Shown piece after piece: positions 46,871-61,373 of a stretch of 64,000 nt of DNA (positions are counted from its first letter, which is position 1; each line of letters begins with the position of its first letter). This DNA is from Diphasiastrum complanatum (Eukaryota > Streptophyta > Lycopodiopsida > Lycopodiales > Lycopodiaceae). The notes beneath the pieces were generated by a model, which ran no database searches, was not told the DNA's origin, and saw nothing but the letters and a program-made list of their open reading frames with translations. Position numbers and translations under genes: made by a program. Where the stretch lies: NCBI GenBank assembly GCA_029204225.1, contig CM055100.1, positions 2,069,334 through 2,133,333 of the forward strand, in the 5' to 3' direction.

Positions 46871-47675
46871 GAAATTGGGGGGGGGATTTTTTCACTTGAT
46901 GAGCAACTTAGAGCAAATCATGTAACCTTTGCATATTTAATGCCACGTAAAACAAGAATGTTGTTTTGATGCTTTGAGCTCTTTTAGCTAAAGATAATTG
47001 TTGTGTAATATTCATCATAAATGACTATACATAGAATCAACAATATGAAGTCATTAAGATGTGGATGAGCCCAAAGGTGACCATCTATTATTCATGGGAA
47101 AAGTCACCAATTGATATAATCTAGTTAGACTTCAATCAAAAAGCATATGCATTGTTTCACACTCGTTGCCCACACAGTCATTGTAATTGTTCCATGTATA
47201 TATACATAATGACAACTCATGAATAAATATGCAAGTGAGAAGAGTGATGAATGAATGGATGAGCGACAAGAACACGAATAATAATTTAGCGTGATTCTGA
47301 GTTCCTCCGTGAACTCCATTGTATCTTAATTATTTGATTATCTGATTTCTTAGAATCAGAGATATTTGAGAGAGTGAAAGCTATTCAAGAAGTAGAGATA
47401 GTTATTCAATCTGTAGCTAGCTAAGTAAGATCACAACACATAGTGTGCTATTATGATGAATGAGGGTAAATGATCGTGATCTAATAGTTGTATTCACAAT
47501 AGCTTAATTCAGATTTTCTATTTTCTTATTTGTGTTCTTTATGGATGCTTTCTGATATTTTCTATCTCATTGATACTCACTCCATTTGGAATGTCTAATC
47601 TCGAAGGAAGCATTATTGTCTGAGATGCCTAACTGTTTTGCTCCCTTCATGGTTGTCTTCGACACCTACAAGACA
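45288..47675. other. AT-rich intergenic stretch with a (TG)n microsatellite
   Basis: No gene, LTR or RNA gene recognised. It is the right-hand continuation of the copia F target site. Confidence 0.5.
46827..46867 (+). repeat. (TG)n microsatellite, about 20 units
   Basis: Uninterrupted tg repeat, followed within 20 nt by a G run. Confidence 0.95.
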
Positions 47676-48234
47676 TGTGAAAATTGTCAACATTTCCTTG
47701 ACTAGTTTTAGGCCAAATTTGGTAATTTTGGCACATAGTTTTGGATCTTACCTTTCACACATGTGGAAGAGGTCTAGATACTTTTATTTTAGTATATATT
47801 TCATATTGAAGACTTCAAGTTCTTCAAAATGACACCAAAATCATGTCATTTGGACATATAGGCCAAAATTGGCTATTTTTCTAAAATTGGGTCCTAAGTT
47901 CTAGAGAGAGGAGAGAGAGTCATCTCTCTCACCTATATTAGGCTGAATTTCGTGGAAAAACAGGTTGAAGAAACTTATGTACTATTTCACTAAGATGAAT
48001 AGATCATTGTTAGTGTTTCTTCCTCCATTGTGAGCATTGTTGTGTGTATTGTCTTCAAGCACTTGTGTATGATCTTAGGTGCTTTCCAAAAGTGGTAGGC
48101 TGATGTTGTAGGGCTGGTATGCTACTATTTTTTGTCGCCCTTAGTACCTTTGAATAGTTTCTTGAGTTCCCTCATCTCACATGGCAAGGCCTAAGGAATA
48201 CTTTTCATCCTTATTGTCTTATGAGGGAGAGAGC
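47676..48234 (+). mobile_element. copia fragment: LTR joined to a protease piece (relative of family H)
   Basis: 47676 starts TGTGAAAATTGTCAAC, as does the family H LTR at 61373. Similarity continues to about 48140 (shared blocks gagagaggagagagagtcat, cattgttgtgtgtattgtct and cttaggtgctttccaaaag). From about 48167 a protease-coding segment follows (SSHMARPKEYFSSLLS), so leader and gag are deleted. Another LTR begins at 48235 and cuts it. Confidence 0.72.
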
Positions 48235-48935
48235 TGTGAAGAATTGCCAAAAATTGGCAAATCTAGCTTGATCAAAAACCATGTAGAATAGTGTAAATTG
48301 TGTACACAAGTGGGTCCCACACATGTGAGGCCATGATGCCACATGGGAAACCCATCCTAATGTAGGTTAGGTCAAGTCAAGAGAGTTGGTCATGTCTATT
48401 TGGTGGTCATCCCTACTTTATAGGACCTACACCTAAGTTTAAGGTGAAAATTTGACCAACTAGCTACCTACCAAGCATAACTCTAGGAAATAGACTAGGG
48501 TTTCATTTTAGGTCAAGGAGAGTGAGTTAACTTCCTTATTACATGCTGGAAATCCACCTAACTTCAAGAAGGAAGTCGAATTTGCTATGTATTCCCTCTC
48601 TCCATAGTGAGAAGATAGAAAAATTTTGGAGCTCATTGGCAATCTCAAGCTAGTTCACTATGTACATTGAGTTTTTGTGATCCAAATGAAACCAAATCAA
48701 TTTCTACTTGTTTCTCAGGTTGAAGGCCGTACTAAAGCCTGTAGTACACACGTGTGGGCTCATATTTCAATGTTTATCAATGCTTTTGATTGTTAATGCT
48801 TGTTGTTTGTCAAATTGCCAATCTAGATCAACTTTTTTGTGTCTAGTTTTTTGATAGATTGTTAAGCAAGCATCAAATCACTCTTGTGGATCTTTTGTAG
48901 ATCCATTTATGGTCCTAAAGTACAGTACTTTCACA
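48235..48935 (+). repeat. 5' LTR of copia G (701 bp)
   Basis: TGTGAAGAATTGCC...ACTTTCACA, followed directly by the PBS. It inserted into the protease fragment ending at 48234. CACACGTGTG at 48747-48756. Related to the solo LTR at 37197. Confidence 0.88.
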
Positions 48936-48947
48936 TGGTATCAGAGC
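48936..48947 (+). promoter_or_regulatory. primer-binding site of copia G
   Basis: tggtatcagagc after the LTR end. The leader is about 790 nt and contains a direct repeat of about 190 nt spacing (gagattt/agtagttttcac... ctttgtgagggag), then the gag ATG at 49740. Confidence 0.88.
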
Positions 48948-49739
48948 CAAGTACAAGAGCATAAGCCATTGATCTAATGCAAATCCATTTTTAGCAAGTT
49001 TTGGTGCTAAAAGCTAGTATTGAGAGGGCAAGCTAGAATCTTGATTTTGGTGAGGAGATTTGATCCCAAACTTGGTAGGGGTCCAAATTCGTACTTTCCA
49101 CATGTGTGGGCACCTCTGAACCTGCATTTAATGCATGGTATTCATTTGATCCAAAAAAATTCAATTTGTGAGCTATTGGTGTAATTTTGGTGGAGATCCT
49201 AGGATAATCTACCAAGATCATTTGCCATTGATTAGATTTGAATTTGTTTTATGGAATCTAATTAATCTAGGCTGAGTTCAAGTCCTATTAAGGTTCAAAA
49301 CAGGTCTTGAAAGTACACCAAGAAGGAAGAAAGAGATTAAGTCATTTTTTTGTCCAAAAATAGCCAAATTTGGCAAGATTTGATTGTAAGTAGATTTCAC
49401 ATCATCTAATCTTCATTCCAACTTTGTGAGGGATTGCTAAAACTGAGATTATAAGTCCATTTGTTGGATTAGAAATCTAATTTGAGTGAAAAACTACAAG
49501 AGCGAGACCTTAGTGAGTTTCTAGAGACAATCAAATCCATTTCTTGGCAAGATTTGTTTGAAAGTAGTTTTCACTTCATCTTATCTTCATTCCAGCTTTG
49601 TGAGGGAGTGATAGAACTGTGATTATAAGTCCATTTGTTGGACTAGAAATCAAATTTGAGTTAAACTCTGCAAGTGTGAGACCTTTGTGAGTTTCAAGTC
49701 AATCAAATCTATTTCTTGTTTGTAGAAGTCACTAGTAGG

Positions 49740-51780
49740 ATGGGATTCGCTGGAGCATACCTTCTAGAAGCTAGTGAGAGGTTGAATTCTACAAATTATG
49801 CTATTTGGAAGGTTAGAATGGAGTCACTCTTAGTTCTCCAAGACCTTTATGAGTTCTTGATTGAAGACGAAGACGAACCTCTAGGTGCACAAGAGTTAGC
49901 TAGATACAAGAAGAGATCTAGGCTTGCACTTCATTGTGTGAAGATGAATGTGAGCAATGATTTGTTGAGAGAAGTATCAGCTTGTACTAATGCTAAAGAG
50001 GCTTGGGAGTCTTTAAAATCAATCTATGAGTCTAGCAACACTTCTAGAGTTCTTATGCTTAGAAATCAAATTTTGCAAAGCATGAGGAGAAGTGAGGAGA
50101 GTGCACAGGATTATGTACTCAGAATCAAGTCTCTAAATAGGGAGTTGGCTTCCATTGGAGAGAAGATTCAAGATGGAGAGCTTGTACAAATTGTCCTTAA
50201 TGGTCTACGAGATGACTTTGCAAATTTGGTCCAAAGTTTTGCCATCCAAGACACTTTGCCAACTATAGAAAAACTTCACAGTGTATTAGTGGCTGAAGAG
50301 TGTAGGATGCTCCATGCAAAATCTAGGATGAGTTCCTTGTCTTTGCAGGATGGTGATGAGAAAGCCAATTTCTCATTCAAGGGCAAAAAGAAGACCAATG
50401 GAAAGAAGAAGCATCCAAAGGAGGCCAAAGAAGAGGATGATGCATCAAGTTCAAAGGACAAGTCAAAGCAAAAATGCTTCTTTTGTGGAAAGAAGGGGCA
50501 TTATGCATCTGAATGCTACAAGAGGCTAAGAGCACAAGTGGAGGAGGACAAACAAGGAAACCTTGCAAAGGAGGAGGAGGAGGATGGAGTAGATGTATTC
50601 TTGATGACATCTACATCCTCACCAACAAGAAATAGCAATTCAAGAGACAATTGGTGGATCGACAGTGGGGCTAGCTCCCACATGTCTTGTGAAAATGATT
50701 TTTTCTCAACCTTACACTCTTTCAATGATGCTAAAAAGTTTGTCTTTACTACAAATGATGAAGAGTGTAGGATAGATGGTGTTGGCACCATCTCTTTGTA
50801 TCTAGAATCCTCAAAATGCATGGATCTAGAAAAGTCCTTTATGTACCATCAATCACCAAGAATATGCTTAGTGTTGGTCTACTCTTAGAAAGTGGTTTGG
50901 ATGTCCACTTTAAGCATGGTGTTTGCTTCATCTTGAAGAATGATGTTTGCATTGCAAAGGGATTTAAACATGGAAGATTGTTTAAGTTGGAAGCTAGTGT
51001 TGCTTTTGAAAGAATGAGCTTGGCGAAGGAGGAGATCACTCAAGAGGATATCTTGGCAAAGTGTGATCTTGCTTGCATTGAGGAGGAGCATCAAAAGGAG
51101 GAAGATCTTGAGGATCAGCCTCAAAGCATGAGAGTTCCAAGGGAGTTCTTAATGACAATGTCCAAGTCATCAAATTGCATGCAAATTGTCCATTCAAGTG
51201 TGCATCTTGCAAGGGTGGTGAGCATTGGAGAGTCTACTATCTTTGAATACTTTTTGGAAAGTATTAGTAGACATGAGGTGACTTGTTTCTTACCTTTAAG
51301 ATTCATGGTGTTTATTACTTTGTATGACAAGACAATGAAATGGGTTGCTTTGAAATCTACATTTGTTGTTGATAGAGCAATTTCATTGGATAACTATTTT
51401 TGTAATAGTTTGAATAGTGTCATAAAAGATGAAACATCATTTGTATTGGAAATCTTTGGGTCCACATGCTTTGAGCATGATCATTCCAATGGAAGGACCA
51501 AAGATTATCCTACTTCAATGATAGGAATAATGGTAGTGTTTTGCTCTTCAAGTAGAGATTGTAGAATCTACTTGTTTTCAACCAAAGAATTTGTCAATGG
51601 TGGAAATGTGATCTTTCAAGAGTGGAAGATTTGTAAACTTGAAGAAGCACCTTTGGATCAACACATTATTCAATTCATTGATGTTTTGGAGTCAAGTCAA
51701 GTGGAGGAGCAAGCTCAAGACCCGAGGACTCCAAGAAGAACCTTGAGTATCAAGATGGAGCCATCTAGGCTCAATCATAT
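49740..51780 (+). pseudogene. copia G gag-protease with a highly diverged integrase
   Basis: Gag from ATG 49740 (MGFAGAYLLEASERL) is intact through the zinc knuckle CFFCGKKGHYASEC and protease WWIDSGASSHM. A 1-nt slip near 50820 moves to a second open frame. That frame continues through the protease end (VPSITKNMLSVGLLLESG), but the integrase is eroded. The zinc site is missing and HSDVH reads HSSVH. The LRSDNGGEY region and the AERKN box are gone. FGSTCFEH...GRTKDYPTS and RIYLFSTKEF of the C-terminal region remain. RT is absent. The frame nevertheless stays open for 388 codons into the minisatellite. Confidence 0.85.
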
Positions 51781-51782
51781 GG

Positions 51783-52311
51783 GAGCCTTTCAGTTGACAT
51801 CTCGACCGAAGACCTTCTGTCCCATCTCAACTAGAGCCTTTCAGTTGACATCTCAACTGAAGCCCTTCTGTCCCTTCTCAACCAGAGCCTTTCCGTTGAG
51901 ATCTCGACCGGAGACATTCTGTCAAATCTCGACCAGAAGCACCCTATCAGATATTGATCGAAAGCTTTCTATCAAATCTTGAAAGGGCATTCCGTTGAAA
52001 TCTCAACCGGAAGCATCCTATCAGATCTCAACCGGAGGCTTTCTCTCAAATCTCGACCGGAGGCTTTCTCTCATATCTCAACCGAAGCTTTCTATCAAAT
52101 CTCAACCGGAGGCTTTCTGTTAAATCTCGACCGGAGCCTTCCGTCTTGATCTCGACCGAACGCATTCTATTAAATCTCAACTGAAGCACTCTGTCTGATA
52201 TCGACCGGAGCCATTCATTTAGATCTCGACCGGACCACTCACTCGGATCTCGACCTACCCTTTCTATCAATTCTCAACCGAGGATTTTCTATCAACTCTC
52301 AACCAAGAGCT
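51783..52311 (+). repeat. 25-bp minisatellite, about 21 copies
   Basis: Imperfect head-to-tail units of 24-27 bp with consensus near aggctttctatcaaatctcaaccgg. The atctc(g/a)accg core is kept in most units. It starts exactly where copia G integrase sequence stops (after KMEPSRLNHMG). The first 200 bp are in frame with that coding sequence and encode a repeated (R/Q)xxTFCxxSTRAFxL-like peptide. Confidence 0.88.
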
Positions 52312-52525
52312 TCAACTTACAATGTGAACCAAGTCAACTTCAAAACAAAGTCAACTTTATTATTTGACTAGGTCTCAGTGTTTGCCAAATACCACAGTTC
52401 TTTCCCAATTTATTGCAAAATCCTAACACCAAAAAAAAAAGAAGGGACTGTGCCATTTGGACACCTTATGCAATGTCCTTCAATGTTTTAGAGGGTCATG
52501 CAACTGGCATTCCAAGGCATGTTAC

Positions 52526-53529
52526 TGTTGGATTTATTTCCTCTAGCACCTAAATCCCATTTTTAATCTGCCTCCATTCATGCTGCATATTTACTTGCAT
52601 TGTCGCGCAGTCTGCATATTCACATGTAAATTCTCACAGGCGATGAAAAGACGAAAAGCAAAGGCTGACGTCACACCCTCTTCACACTCATGCAGCTACG
52701 CTAACAAACTGGATGACGACTGCAGCCACCCACGATCTCCTACGGACAACACATCCACCTTGTACTTTCTTCATCTACACACCTGTAACATTATGTATAT
52801 ATATTGAATACCATTTGCGTATTCATTAACGAAGATCAACATAGTGGAGAAGTTGGTAAGCGAGAGAGAACGAAGAAGATAAGCTTATCAGAAATAGACA
52901 AAAGTAGATGCTCTGTGCATTGATTCTTTAATTTGTCAACAATAAGGTTTCATTCCTTTACAGCTTAAATAAGCTTCGTAGGGCACGCGGTTTCGTCCGC
53001 TACTGTCTTGTGCTCTACCGCATTATTGACATGTATACTTGATATACTTAATCTGATACAGTTCTTTGTTCTGCGTTCAGATTTGTGTTGATATTGCTAT
53101 GCTTATTATTCACTCTGTCTGATCTTTCTAGTTGCTCTTTCTGGTAATAGACAACTAACGTTTAGTCTTGTCTTTTGCAAATCTTTCGCAACTAGTTATC
53201 AGTCGAGCACAGTCTAGCTCTTCGCGAACCATTCGCGACAATAATTTGTTTTGCTATTCACGACAAATCATTCGTTTGGCACTTCATTTATTAATGTTGG
53301 CTATGTACTAAAAAACAACCGTGATTTCCATCACCAACGTTCCGTTTGTTCTGATAGGCATAGTCATGCTTACAGAGAGAGTCAGATAGCTCATTCCGCT
53401 GTGCACGAACAATTTTTGTTCGAGTTCGTTTCTCGTTCGTGTTCGTCTTACCCCTCTGAGCTAATTTTTTGTTTCTAAAATACAACACCTTCCTCAACTC
53501 TCGTTCAGCTCTTCCCATCTCTCCAACAT
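52526..53529 (+). repeat. 5' LTR of copia I (about 1004 bp)
   Basis: The end is fixed by the PBS at 53530. The start is inferred from the inverted termini TGTTGGA at 52526 and TCCAACA at 53523-53529. No second copy is available to confirm the start. Confidence 0.6.
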
Positions 53530-53541
53530 GGTATCAGAGCT
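53530..53541 (+). promoter_or_regulatory. primer-binding site of copia I
   Basis: tggtatcagagc. The leader to gag is only about 144 nt. Confidence 0.9.
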
Positions 53542-53684
53542 ATTTTCATAGCTTGATAAGCTTCCACAGGTTAAGACTCTACTAGTCAATAGAATAATTG
53601 TTTTCTTGTTTTGTATTTTCAATATCATATTTTCATACTTAAGTCACTGATAGTTTCTCCTATCACTTAGACTGATTCTTCCAC

Positions 53685-56801
<3,117 letters not shown>

Positions 56802-59640
56802 CTAGATCTGCAAGCCTTGGGCTGAAAGGTTGTCACAATAGATGATTGGTGTCTTCTTAGAATCCAGCAAGTGAAGATCCAATAGCATCCTCTTTATCCA
56901 AAGCATCTCCTTGGTGCATGTTGTCAATGCCTTGTACTCGGCCTCGGTGGAAGATAGAGAGATAGTAGGTTGCTTCTTTGATAGCCATGAGATAGCTCCC
57001 TCTCCAAGATATATTGAAAAGGCACTTGTTGACTTCCTATCCATTTGATCACCTGCAGAATCTGAATCTGAGAAACCACAAAGGTTAGGTGAAGATCCTT
57101 CATACAAGATGCCAAAATCTCTAGATCTCGAGAGGTATCTTAGTACTCTCTTTCCTAGTTGCCAATGAGCCTCACTAGGATCTTGCATGAATTGACTTAG
57201 TTTACCAACCACATAGCTTAGATCAGGTATTGTGATTGTTAACCAAATAAGAGATCCTATGAGCTTTCTATAGAGAGTAATGTCCTTGAAGGATCTTTCA
57301 TTACCTCTTATAGATAGCTTTACATTTGATTCCATAGGAGTAGAAACTACTTTGCAATTTTTCATATGAAATCTTTTTAGACTAGAGTTAGAATGCTTCT
57401 CTTGACAAATGAAGGTAGAATTAGAAGTCCTAACAATCTCTATTCCTAAGATATAGTGAAGCTTACCAAGATCTTGTATCTCAAACTTACTTTTAAGTGC
57501 CATCTTGTTGTCATCTATATCTTCATTGCTATCACCGCTTAAGATTATGTCATCAACATAGATCAAAAGCAAAGTGATGTGAAACACACATGATTAGGCT
57601 CATCATGTGAAACATAGCCCTTGGGTTGCTCCATGTAGATTTCCTCTTCAAGATCACCATTCAAGAAAGCATTAGTAACATCCATTTGCCACATGTCCCA
57701 ACCATAAAGAGTTGCAAGAGAGATAAGGGTTCGAATTGTTACCATCTTTGCCATGGGTGAAAAGGTCTCATCATAGTCAATTCCATGATCTTGAGCATAC
57801 CCTTTTGCCACCAATATTTCCTTGTACCTTTTGATTGATCCATCTTCTTTTGTCTTGATCTTGAAGATCCACTTACACTCAATTGCCTTCTTGCCTTTTG
57901 GAAGTTCCACCAACCTCCAAGTGTTGTTCTTGATGAGTGCTTGATGCTCATGCTCCATGGCTTGGATCCATTCCTCCTTTTGAATTGCTTCACCTACACA
58001 AGTTGGGTCATCAAAAGAGGTAAGAAAAGCAAAGTTAGAGTTCTCTACCACTTGCTTTTTTTTTCCATCAAAGGTTAGCCTTGATGGCTTAGTCCTTTGC
58101 CTTTGAGTCCTCCTTGAAGGTTGCTTTGGAGTGGCATCTCCACCTTCATCCAAGGCATCTTGCACATCATGATGATTATTAGGCACATCAACATCATCAT
58201 CAACATTGACAACATTGGAAACATTCTCTTCATGAAAGATGACATCCCTACTTATGACAACTTTATTCATAGAAGGAATGTACACTTTGTAAACCTTGCT
58301 TACTTCACTATAGCCAACAAACACAACCTTCTTTGATGACGAATCTTCTTTAGTTCTATCATCAAGAGTGATGTTGACAAAACAAGTACAACCAAAAATC
58401 CTACAATGCTTGACACTCAGCCTCCTACCATATAGGACCTCAAAGGGAGTCTTACCATTGAAAGAAGCACTTGTCCTCCTGTTACAAAGATAGTTAGCAC
58501 ATTCTAATGCTTCTCCCCAATAGGACTTAGCAAGATTAGCATGTAGTCTCATTGCCTTGGCACATTCACAAAGGGTTCTATTCTTCCTTTCTGCCACTCC
58601 ATTCTGTTGTGGAGTCCTAGGACTAGAGTACTGACAAATGTAGTAAACACTTCATCCTTGGTTTTAAGAAGATAGACCCAAGTATACCTACTAAAGTCAT
58701 CAATAAAAGTTGCATACATTTTTGCCCCACCATTGCTAGTTGTACTAAAAAAATGAAGATCCGAATGCACAAGTTGAAAAGATTCTTTAGATCTAGAAGT
58801 AGATCTAGATTAAGCAAGTCTATGAAATTTGGACAAGGCACAATGTTCACAAAATGTATTATTTGCAACAAGACTTTTAAGGAGACCAAGAACATGCTCT
58901 TTCTTTGACATTACCTCCAAAGATTTGAAGTTGGGATGGCCCAACCTCTTATGCCAAACTTCTTGGTTTGTCAATTGTTCCCTAGCCATACATCCTTCAT
59001 TCTTAGAGATCACACATGCATCTAGTTTGAAAAGTTTACCATGCCTTCTTCCATTAGCAATCAAGGATCCACACTTACTTATCAAACAAGCATCTCCAAT
59101 GAACTCAACATCAAGCTCCTTGTCAATCATTTGACTAACACTAAGCAAGTTCTTAGTGATTGAAGGAATGTACAATACATTTTCAAGATTAGCTTTCCTA
59201 TTTGTTGAAAGAGAAACAAGAATTGTGCCTATGCCTTTGATGTCACGTTGACCATCATTTGCAGTAAAGATGATGTTGCTCTCTCCCTTATAAGACAATA
59301 AGGATGAAAAGTATTCCTTATGTCTTGTCATGTGAGATGAGGCTCCACTATCAATCCACCAAGGATCATTCCCATCTATATGTGCAATCAAACTTGAAGT
59401 CATAACAAGAGATTCAGAAACACTATCATCTTCTTCATCTATTGCTAGATTTCCTTGCCTCTCACTTGCTCTATTTTCTTCTTATGACATTCATTAGCAA
59501 AATGACCTTTTATTCCACAATAAAAAGCACTTGAACTTTGACTTATCTTTCTTTCTAAAAGAAGTAGAAGAGGAGGAGGAAGAGTGATCATCATGATCAA
59601 AGTTACCACCTTCGGACCATTTCCCTTTGCCTTTACCTTA
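56802..59640 (-). pseudogene. copia gag end to RNase H (family J, close to H), broken
   Basis: On the minus strand: zinc knuckle near 59500 (CGIKGHFANECHKKK), protease WWIDSGASSHMTR near 59350, integrase zinc site HKRLGHPN...CEHC, integrase core, RT and RNase H to SLSAQGL at 56811. Two internal losses relative to family H: about 130 bp at 58620-58635 removing the middle Asp region of integrase, and about 130 bp near 57575-57590 removing the YGLKQAPRSW block of RT. Both shift the frame. RNase H is cut at about 56811 and no LTR follows. Confidence 0.9.
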
Positions 59641-60618
59641 TTCGATCTTTCTTAGCCCATCTTCGAGCTTTCTGGCTCTTCGACATAGGATGAACTATTA
59701 TTGTTCTCCCATCTGCCTTGAGCTTGTTTGTTTCTTGAGTTCTGGTAATAGTCCATGGCTGCATGGCCCTTATTGTGACAATGGATACACTGAATCTTCG
59801 GATTTAGCCAACACGAATTGCCAATATGTCCTTCGCTTGCATCTCATGCACGTTTTCTTGTCGTCATTCTGTTGTTTCGGCCTTCATTTATTCTTCCATT
59901 TGCCTTTGTTGGCTCCCTCTGCTTGCTGGTCTTGATCCTGCCTTCAGTTTGACTCTCTCTTAGGCTTCAATTGATTTTTCATCTTCTCCTTGTTGATGTA
60001 GAGAGCTTGGTTAGAAGCATCCTTGTGATCAAGGTTCTTACGAGCTTCGACTTCTTCTCGAATCTCAATCACTGTCTTTTCAAGTGCCATGGCTGGATCC
60101 TTTGCTAGCAACGTTCGGGTTGTCTGGAAAGATCTTGGTGAAGCCCTTAACAAATAGGTGAGCTGCTTCTTTGCTAATACTGCATTTTTTGTTCCAGAAT
60201 CGTGTAATGAAAGGAATGGATCCTTCATCTTTCTGATAAAGGAGGTGAGATCTTTGCCACCCCATCACAGATTTGCTAGTTGATCTTCTAGAAGCATGAT
60301 ATGACTGCGTGATTTTGTTTGAAATCTTGTGAGTAAAGTATTCCACATCTATCTTGCATTGGAGAGTGTAGCCAACTCAAGTGTGAGACTATCTTCAATG
60401 GATGATGACAACACGACTACTGCCTTGTCGTTCTTCGCTCTCCATTCACGTAGCTCCTTGCCTATAGTTGTAGGCATCTCTTCGGTGCCGTCTACCTAGG
60501 GCCATAGCCCTTCTCCCTTCAATATGAGAGAGGTCTTTGTCTTCCATGCTAGGAAATTTGACCCTGATGAATCAAGGATTGTTCAGATCTTTGATTGTAT
60601 ACTGCTTATAGATGCCAT
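59641..60618 (-). pseudogene. copia gag fragment of a separate lineage (K)
   Basis: From an ATG at 60618 (MASISSIQSKI) the minus strand reads FLAWKTKTSLILKGEGLWP, LREWRAKNDKAVVVLSSSI, LTLELATLSNAR, FIRKMKDPFLSLHDSG and ALEKTVIEIREEVEARKNL. This is a UBN2 gag, ending in a degraded zinc knuckle start (CMRCKRRTYW) near 59850. At least five stops occur. The junction with family J gag is at about 59640. Confidence 0.78.
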
Positions 60619-60888
60619 TGCTGTAGATCGTGTTCTTCAGTTGTTATTTCTAGTTTCTTGTTCTGAATGCTTGTCTCTTGGATCTGATAGCTTTGCGGCT
60701 ATATCAGACTATAAGAAGTGTGAAAAATACAGATCCTAAGTGGATCTAAACTCCAAGATCATTGGCTTGAATGCTTGCACTCCAAACTACATAAGCTAGG
60801 AATTGGCAACACATTCTATGCTACCTAGAATGCAAAGAACTTGATCAAAAAGCATTTATCACAAATGGAAACTTCCATAAACATCAAG
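60619..60888. other. short spacer, probably leader of fragment K
   Basis: A degenerate inverted PBS-like string (ggatctgatagct) lies near 60675. Nothing else is seen. Confidence 0.35.
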
Positions 60889-61373
60889 TGCGGCCCAAAA
60901 TAGCATTATACAGTCCATAATACATCAGCCTATCACTTTTGGAAAGCACCTAAGATCATACACAATAGCTTGAAGACAATACACACAACAATGCTCTCAA
61001 TGGAGGAAGAAACAATGACAATGATCTATTGATCTCAATGAAGTATACAAAAGGTTTATCCAACCTGTTCTCCACGACTTCCCTACTATTTATGGATGAG
61101 GAAGATGACTCTCTCTCCTCTCTCTAGAAGGTACTTGACCCTAGATATTCCCTATATAGGAAAAATAGCTAAAAATGGCTTATATGACCAAAATACATCA
61201 AAATGGTCTCATTTTGAAGGGTATGAAGTTTGACACTTCATCATACTGAAAAAATACAGTAAATAAAAACATTGTGGCCTGGTTCACACGTGTGAAACTC
61301 CAGAACCAAAACTATTTACAATTTTAGCCAATTTAGGCCTCAAACTAGCTAGGAAATGTTGACAATTTTCACA
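60889..61373 (-). repeat. 3' LTR of copia H (485 bp)
   Basis: In element orientation it begins TGTGAAAATTGTCAAC at 61373 after a gaagagggag purine run. The far end near 60889 (CCGCA) is inferred from where similarity with the LTR at 47676 ends. CACACGTGTG at 61285-61294. Confidence 0.72.
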
